Shown here in pieces: positions 6,839 through 9,929 of a DNA stretch of 9,929 bases; the first letter of the stretch is position 1; every line of letters begins with the position of its first letter. The notes under the pieces are model-generated. The model ran no database searches and was not told the DNA's origin. It worked only from the letters and a program-made list of their open reading frames with translations. The stretch is from Bdellovibrionales bacterium (GTDB lineage: Bacteria; Bdellovibrionota; Bdellovibrionia; Bdellovibrionales; UBA1609), in the NCBI GenBank assembly GCA_020435185.1, contig JAGRAA010000208.1, positions 1-9,929 on the forward strand, read 5' to 3'. Position numbers and translations under genes: made by a program.

Positions 6839-7426
6839 CTAGGGCACCAAAACTTCAGCTAATTTTTTTATAGCTTGGGAGCGGTGGGAAACTTTATTTT
6901 TAAAGGCTAACCCTAGCTCAGAAAAAGTTTTCTCTTCTCCTTGTGGAATGAAGCAGAAGTCGTAACCAAACCCCTCTCCTGACTTTAATTTTTCTGAAAT
7001 TCTCCCCTGTATTTCTCCTTCAACGACGAACTCTTTTCCCTCGGGAGAGATGGCCACCATTACACAAATGAACCTTGCTTCCCTCTTTAGGGGACTTCTT
7101 ATTTTTAGCATTTTCAAAAGTTTTGCATTGTTTTCGTCGTCCGAGGCATTATCGCCGGCATATCTGGCGGAGTGAATCCCCGGAAGATTATTCAATCCGA
7201 AAACCTCTAAACCTGAATCTTCAGAAACAACCCATTCTTTATTTTTTACGCTGTGAAGAGCTCGAGCCTTTATCTGGGCATTTTCTAAAAAACTGTTTCC
7301 CGTTTCGGGAGGAGGATAAAATGCCGCGAGTTCGTTTTGGGCGTGGATATCAATACCCTTATCCATCAAAATAGATTTGAATTCTCTAATTTTTCCTTTA
7401 TTGCCGGAGGCAATCCATAATTCCAT
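6839..7426 (-). CDS. rdgB: Non-canonical purine NTP pyrophosphatase (ITP/XTP/dITP), RdgB/HAM1 family
   Basis: House-cleaning enzyme that hydrolyses ITP, dITP and XTP to the monophosphate and pyrophosphate, keeping deaminated purines out of nucleic acids. The 195-aa length is normal. Visible motifs are the substrate-binding SGNKGKIREF at 7-16, ETGNSFLENAQIKA at 41-54, SEDSGLEV at 68-75 with the catalytic Asp70, the LPGIHSARYAG segment at 81-91, and SHRSQA at 180-185. One departure is in the base-recognition segment: GFGYDFCF at 152-159, where most members have GYDPxF, so the usual Pro is Phe. The gene starts 9 bp after the rph stop with a GAGG ribosome-binding site. The rph-rdgB order is common in bacteria. 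It is the last gene of the amidase-rph-rdgB unit and converges on FecR with 20 bp between stops. Confidence 0.95.
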   Translation of the reverse strand: MELWIASGNKGKIREFKSILMDKGIDIHAQNELAAFYPPPETGNSFLENAQIKARALHSVKNKEWVVSEDSGLEVFGLNNLPGIHSARYAGDNASDDENNAKLLKMLKIRSPLKREARFICVMVAISPEGKEFVVEGEIQGRISEKLKSGEGFGYDFCFIPQGEEKTFSELGLAFKNKVSHRSQAIKKLAEVLVP

Positions 7427-7435
7427 TTTAACCTC

Positions 7436-8149
7436 TTAATAGCTATCAAAAGCTTCTTTTTGAATATTAAAAATTTGATGACAACCTAGTTTTGCTAAGT
7501 TCACCATTTCGGCGAGTTGGTCACTCGAGAAGGCCTGACCCTCTGCCGTTCCTTGAATTTCAATGAATCGATCGTCGTTAGTAAGAACAAAGTTCATGTC
7601 GGTTTCTATATTAGAGTCTTCGTCGTAATTAAGATCGAGAAGTGGCTTTTCGTATCCAATCCCTACACTTATCGCTGCGATCTGGTGCTCAATAGGGTTT
7701 TCAGTGAGAATTCCTTTTTTAAGCAAAAAATTTATAGCCAGCTGAAGAGCAACAAACCCTCCGTTAATGGCAGCCGTTCTGGTTCCGCCGTCAGCTTGAA
7801 TAACGTCACAATCTATGTATATCTGCCTTTCGCCCAATTTTCTTAAGTCTAAAGCGGCTCTTAAGCTTCGACCAATTAGGCGTGAAATTTCTTGAGATCG
7901 ACCACTGTTTGTCGCTTTATCTCGTTTTATTCTTGTGTGTGTAGATCGAGGAAGCATGGAGTACTCTGCACTTAACCACCCAGCTCCAGACCCTTGCATC
8001 CATTTAGGAACCCCTTCATCAATAGTTGCCGTGCATATAACTTGAGTATTTCCCATTTTTACTAAAACGCTTCCTTCAGCATATTCAGTGAAATCAGTAG
8101 TAAATTGTATGGGTCTTAGTTGGTCGTGATTCCGGCCATCAGTTCTCAT
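7436..8149 (-). CDS. rph: Ribonuclease PH
   Basis: Phosphorolytic 3'-5' exoribonuclease that trims tRNA 3' ends, expected to act as a hexamer (trimer of dimers). The frame can be extended to a TTG at 8176 overlapping the amidase stop, but that codon has no ribosome-binding site. The ATG at 8149 follows GAGAGG, and the resulting 237-aa protein begins MRTDGRNHDQLRP as in the family. Conserved features are GRSQEISRLIGRSLR at 83-97, the phosphate-binding GGTRTAAI at 121-128, and the metal/catalytic acids Asp178 and Asp184 in the DEDSNIETDMN segment, at the same numbering as E. coli. It lies 23 bp after the amidase stop and 9 bp before rdgB, so the three genes are probably co-transcribed. Confidence 0.96.
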   Translation of the reverse strand: MRTDGRNHDQLRPIQFTTDFTEYAEGSVLVKMGNTQVICTATIDEGVPKWMQGSGAGWLSAEYSMLPRSTHTRIKRDKATNSGRSQEISRLIGRSLRAALDLRKLGERQIYIDCDVIQADGGTRTAAINGGFVALQLAINFLLKKGILTENPIEHQIAAISVGIGYEKPLLDLNYDEDSNIETDMNFVLTNDDRFIEIQGTAEGQAFSSDQLAEMVNLAKLGCHQIFNIQKEAFDSY

Positions 8150-8172
8150 AGAGCCTCTCTTTTTGTTAGGCT

Positions 8173-8961
8173 TCAATATAGTTGTGAACGGATTGTTTTG
8201 TTAAGTGTTTTTTTATATTCACGTAAGGCGGTATATATTCCGAGGGCGATTTTGTTTTGATAATTATTATTGGAGAGAAGTCGAGCTTCTTTAGGATTCG
8301 ATAAAAAGCCTATCTCAATAAGCAAAGCGGGCACGTTGATATTTGTAATGACATAAAATGGGGCATGCTTAATGCTATACTTTTTGGATTTTCGGATTCC
8401 AGGCCAGTTTTGAACCATGAGTTTAGCCAAGGAGGAGCTGGTTTTTATAGTATGAAAGCGGTTTAGGTCATGGAGTATATTTTTTATATTTATATCTAAA
8501 GACTCGTAGTCTTTCACAAAGGCCAGTGGCCAATTTTTTATTCTAGATTGATCATCGTCCTCATTGTTTTCTTTGTAAGCAAGAAAAAGAGACTCTTCTT
8601 CAGGGGGCAGTTGATTCTGAATATAGAACTCAGCGCCTTTAGCATTTGGGTTTGTCGAGGAATTTACATGAAGACTGATGAAAAGATCGGCATACATTTT
8701 TCTTGCCTGTTCAGCTCTGCTAAATAAAGAGACCGATGAGTTATTGGTTCTCGTCATTTCGACATGAAAGAGATCATCCTTTTTTAATAGATGGAGTAAC
8801 TTTTGAGTGACTTGTAGGGTGATCACAGATTCTCGGACACCATTTTTTTGAGCTCCGTGGTCAGATCCTCCATGGCCTGGATCCAGCAATATCTTTAATG
8901 GGGCCGCATTTAGGGTATTTAAAAGACTGAAAACGAAAATAATTATTAAAGACTTGAACAT
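8173..8961 (-). CDS. Periplasmic N-acetylmuramoyl-L-alanine amidase (Amidase_3, zinc-dependent)
   Basis: Cleaves the bond between MurNAc and L-Ala in peptidoglycan, typically for cell separation or wall remodelling. The 262-aa precursor has a signal peptide (1-19 or 20, cleavage around LNAA) followed directly by one Amidase_3 domain, with no AMIN targeting domain. Zinc ligands are His30 in DPGHGG, Glu44 in VRES and His98 in SLHVNS; the catalytic Glu216 is in LIEIGFLSN. An acidic insert of about 50 residues (roughly 117-167, including EENNEDDDQ-like sequence) occupies the place where AmiA/B/C carry a regulatory helix blocking the active site, so activation by a partner is possible. There is no Shine-Dalgarno: the 25 bases before the ATG are nearly all A and T, with a T9 run. 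It leads the operon with rph and rdgB. Confidence 0.94.
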   Translation of the reverse strand: MFKSLIIIFVFSLLNTLNAAPLKILLDPGHGGSDHGAQKNGVRESVITLQVTQKLLHLLKKDDLFHVEMTRTNNSSVSLFSRAEQARKMYADLFISLHVNSSTNPNAKGAEFYIQNQLPPEEESLFLAYKENNEDDDQSRIKNWPLAFVKDYESLDINIKNILHDLNRFHTIKTSSSLAKLMVQNWPGIRKSKKYSIKHAPFYVITNINVPALLIEIGFLSNPKEARLLSNNNYQNKIALGIYTALREYKKTLNKTIRSQLY

Positions 8962-9045
8962 AGTTTATTTTAAAAAAAAATATCTGGAAAAGCCTTTCAA
9001 TCTGATTTTTTTAATAAAATATGAGCTTAAGTCTGAAGATTAGAT

Positions 9046-9090
9046 AAAAAAAATGACGACCTGGATGTTTTAGGGGGGGCCAGGCCGCCA
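9046..9090 (-). terminator. Strong intrinsic terminator reading leftward
   Basis: Read on the minus strand, TGGCGGCCTGG (9090-9080) pairs with CCAGGTCGTCA (9064-9054): 11 consecutive pairs including two G-U wobbles. The loop is 15 nt and contains seven C, and the stem is followed at once by eight T (9053-9046). This is a textbook Rho-independent terminator in one direction only. The hairpin is the GC-richest stretch in the surrounding AT-rich DNA. No minus-strand protein gene precedes it, so it implies an upstream non-coding transcript. Confidence 0.8.
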
Positions 9091-9261
9091 AGGGGGATAC
9101 CTAGACATAAGCAATGCTTGTGCCAAAAAATAGAAGCTTTAAGTGCTCTGTATTTGAGATAAGGGATGGGGTGAAGGGGGCTTCCGTTAAAATTACAATC
9201 GTTACTGGAAATATTCATCGCTAAACTTTAAAGACAATCATACGTGTAGATTTAACTAATT
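9046..9261 (-). ncRNA. Candidate small RNA of about 185-215 nt
   Basis: Inferred from a strong leftward terminator (9046-9090) that has no protein gene in front of it, plus -10-like boxes upstream on the same strand. TATAAT lies at 9273-9268 (start expected near 9261) and TATGAT at 9242-9237 (start near 9230). Neither has a good -35. Within the transcript I see a GAAG-CCCC-CTTC hairpin (9184-9173), a 9-bp imperfect stem GGCACAAGC/GCTTATGTC (9124-9104), and the terminator. C-rich segments stand out: CCCCCTT occurs twice (9180-9174 and 9096-9090) and CCCCCCC sits in the terminator loop. Exposed C-rich segments in small RNAs often pair with Shine-Dalgarno sequences. It does not match the 6S, 4.5S, RNase P or tmRNA cores that I know. 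Confidence 0.45.
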
Positions 9262-9267
9262 GTTTTA

Positions 9268-9273
9268 ATTATA
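9268..9273 (-). promoter_or_regulatory. Perfect -10 box upstream of the candidate small RNA
   Basis: On the minus strand this reads TATAAT, a perfect sigma70 -10, preceded by A- and T-tracts but no recognisable -35 at 16-18 bp. The AT-rich setting makes a chance match plausible; the terminator downstream on the same strand is what makes it interesting. A second candidate, TATGAT, lies at 9242-9237. Confidence 0.3.
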
Positions 9274-9382
9274 TTTTTAAGAATTTAAAAAAAAATAAAG
9301 GGATAAAACTCAAGACAGTTCCCATTTGGGTTTATTTGATGAAAATTTTATATACAAAAAAATGGTCATAATAATTTAGCGT

Positions 9383-9405
9383 ATGCGTCAAATGATCAAT
9401 CGCAT
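9383..9405. repeat. Inverted repeat ATGCG-N13-CGCAT upstream of the coiled-coil gene
   Basis: Perfect 5-bp arms (9383-9387 and 9401-9405) flank 13 bp that contain the palindrome TGATCA. It lies about 10 bp upstream of the putative sigma28 -35 element, a usual place for an activator or repressor. As an RNA hairpin followed by CCTTTTCT it could alternatively be a weak rightward terminator, but no gene precedes it on that strand. Confidence 0.25.
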
Positions 9406-9414
9406 CCTTTTCTC

Positions 9415-9442
9415 TAAAAACATTTCCCAGACTGACCGATGT
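9415..9442 (+). promoter_or_regulatory. Sigma28 (FliA)-like promoter candidate
   Basis: TAAA (9415-9418) and ACCGATGT (9435-9442) resemble the FliA consensus TAAA-N15-GCCGATAA. The core CCGAT is intact, but the spacer is 16 instead of 15 (15 if AAAA at 9416 is taken as the -35) and three -10 positions differ. The start would be near 9450, giving a leader of about 15 nt that includes the GAGGGAG ribosome-binding site. No sigma70 pair fits this leader well. The match is seen; its use is inferred. Confidence 0.35.
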
Positions 9443-9464
9443 ATTAGTTAGAGGGAGTACAGCT

Positions 9465-9929
9465 ATGTTGAATTCACATTTGAGAACGGCTTTGTTAATT
9501 ATTTTTAGTATTATTTTATTTCAGAGTAGACCAGTTTGGGCTGACTTAGAGGAAGTTGAGGTTGAGCTTGAGAATTCTCAATCGGATTCGGAAGCAGCCA
9601 TTCAAGAAGCTAAAGATGCTCAAGAAAGAAAAAAAGAAGAAGAAGTGCGAGCAAAGGAGCTGGAGCGCGAGATGAAAAATAAAATTGCTCAGGCGAGAGC
9701 GAAAGAAAGAGATGCAAAAGCTGAAATCAAAGTGGCCGATCAAAAAATTCAAGAGGCAAAGAAAAAGCAAGGTCTTCATAAAGGTGAAATAGAAGTCGCT
9801 GAAAAGCGTATTAAGGTTTCAGAGCAACAAATGGAAGCTGCGCGAAAGAATCAAGAAAATGAAGAGCAACAGGCAGAGTCTCTTAGAAAACAATTAGAAG
9901 AAAAAAGAGACTTATTGGAGTCTAAAGTA
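9465..9929 (+). CDS. Exported coiled-coil protein, 5' part only (runs off the window)
   Basis: An open frame from ATG 9465 continues without a stop to the window end, giving 155 residues of an incomplete protein. The ATG follows GAGGGAG at 7-nt spacing. Residues 1-26 form a signal peptide with the core LLIIFSIILF and cleavage likely after PVWA. After a short acidic segment (DLEEVEVELE), everything from about residue 40 on is Ala/Glu/Lys/Gln-rich with heptad-like spacing and no Pro or aromatics, hence a long periplasmic coiled coil. Comparable N-terminal arms occur in envelope proteins that carry a C-terminal domain such as a peptidase or peptidoglycan-binding module, but that part is not visible and the family cannot be named. 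The upstream FliA-like promoter hints at expression with motility genes. Confidence 0.78.
   Translation, partial: MLNSHLRTALLIIFSIILFQSRPVWADLEEVEVELENSQSDSEAAIQEAKDAQERKKEEEVRAKELEREMKNKIAQARAKERDAKAEIKVADQKIQEAKKKQGLHKGEIEVAEKRIKVSEQQMEAARKNQENEEQQAESLRKQLEEKRDLLESKV

Larger units (their letters stand above)
8962..9464. other. 503-bp region without a credible protein gene
   Basis: This region separates the divergent amidase and coiled-coil genes. The part near the amidase (8962-9045) is very AT-rich and must hold that operon's promoter, but I see no convincing -35/-10 pair. From 9046 to about 9261 is the candidate small RNA with its terminator. From about 9274 to 9410 there are A-tracts, an inverted repeat and no open frame. 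From 9415 the promoter and leader of the coiled-coil gene begin. A 63-codon frame on the minus strand (9027-9218) runs through the terminator hairpin and is rejected. Confidence 0.7.

Noticed and set aside
8150..8176. TTG start for rph overlapping the amidase stop
   Set aside because: No ribosome-binding site precedes the TTG; the ATG at 8149 has GAGAGG upstream and gives the normal RNase PH length and N-terminus.
9073..9180. Possible G-quadruplex on the plus strand
   Set aside because: GGG, GGGG and GGGGG at 9163-9180 make only three close tracts; the other G-runs (9073-9079, 9092-9096) are about 70 bp away, so no canonical four-tract motif exists.
9027..9218. 63-codon minus-strand open frame in the intergenic region
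   Set aside because: It runs straight through the strong terminator hairpin and T-tract at 9046-9090, has no ribosome-binding site, and its composition (Pro/His/Cys-rich) is unlike the other proteins.
9046..9261. 6S RNA, 4.5S RNA, RNase P RNA, tmRNA or c-di-GMP riboswitch
   Set aside because: None of the conserved core sequences I know for these RNAs is present on either strand, and the 5' and 3' parts do not pair into a long 6S-like rod.
9546..9779. 77-codon minus-strand open frame, Phe/Leu-rich
   Set aside because: It is the antisense shadow of the Glu/Lys-rich coiled-coil gene; such coding sequence read backwards always yields Phe/Leu-rich frames.

Overview
This window looks like chromosomal DNA from a fairly AT-rich Gram-negative bacterium, most likely a Bdellovibrio-like predator (Bdellovibrionota). 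That placement is inference from overall protein character: a bL25 of the long CTC/TL5 type, several exported lineage-specific proteins, a periplasmic FecR-domain protein and a minimal periplasmic amidase. There are no insertion sequences, tRNA or rRNA genes, CRISPR arrays or phage genes. Most of the window is ordinary core genome.

Layout. Positions 96-3471 hold a leftward (minus-strand) housekeeping cluster in transcription order prs, rplY/ctc, pth, ychF. It supplies PRPP, ribosomal protein bL25, peptidyl-tRNA hydrolase and the ribosome-associated ATPase YchF. The last three genes are packed 8-12 bp apart, and a perfect hairpin sits just beyond ychF. Divergent from prs, a sigma70-like promoter drives a small STAS-domain protein (3612-4004). 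A lipoprotein built of degenerate helical repeats follows it (4053-4901). That gene converges, with a 2-bp gap, on an exported multi-pass membrane protein of unknown function (4904-5677, minus). The latter is divergent from a FecR-domain periplasmic protein (5742-6818). FecR in turn converges on a second leftward operon: periplasmic N-acetylmuramoyl-L-alanine amidase, rph (RNase PH) and rdgB (ITP/XTP pyrophosphatase), at 6839-8961.

The interval 8962-9464 is the least explained part. It has no convincing protein gene. It does hold a strong intrinsic terminator that reads leftward (9046-9090) with no protein gene in front of it, upstream -10-like boxes, and C-rich repeated segments on the minus strand. 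I read this as a candidate small RNA of roughly 185-215 nt, and it is the best lead for something undescribed. At the right edge a rightward gene (from 9465, cut by the window end) encodes an exported, strongly coiled-coil protein. It is preceded by a sigma28 (FliA)-like promoter match.

Several start codons were moved from the longest open frame to a downstream ATG with better ribosome-binding-site spacing: prs to 3471, the membrane protein to 5677, FecR to 5742 and rph to 8149.
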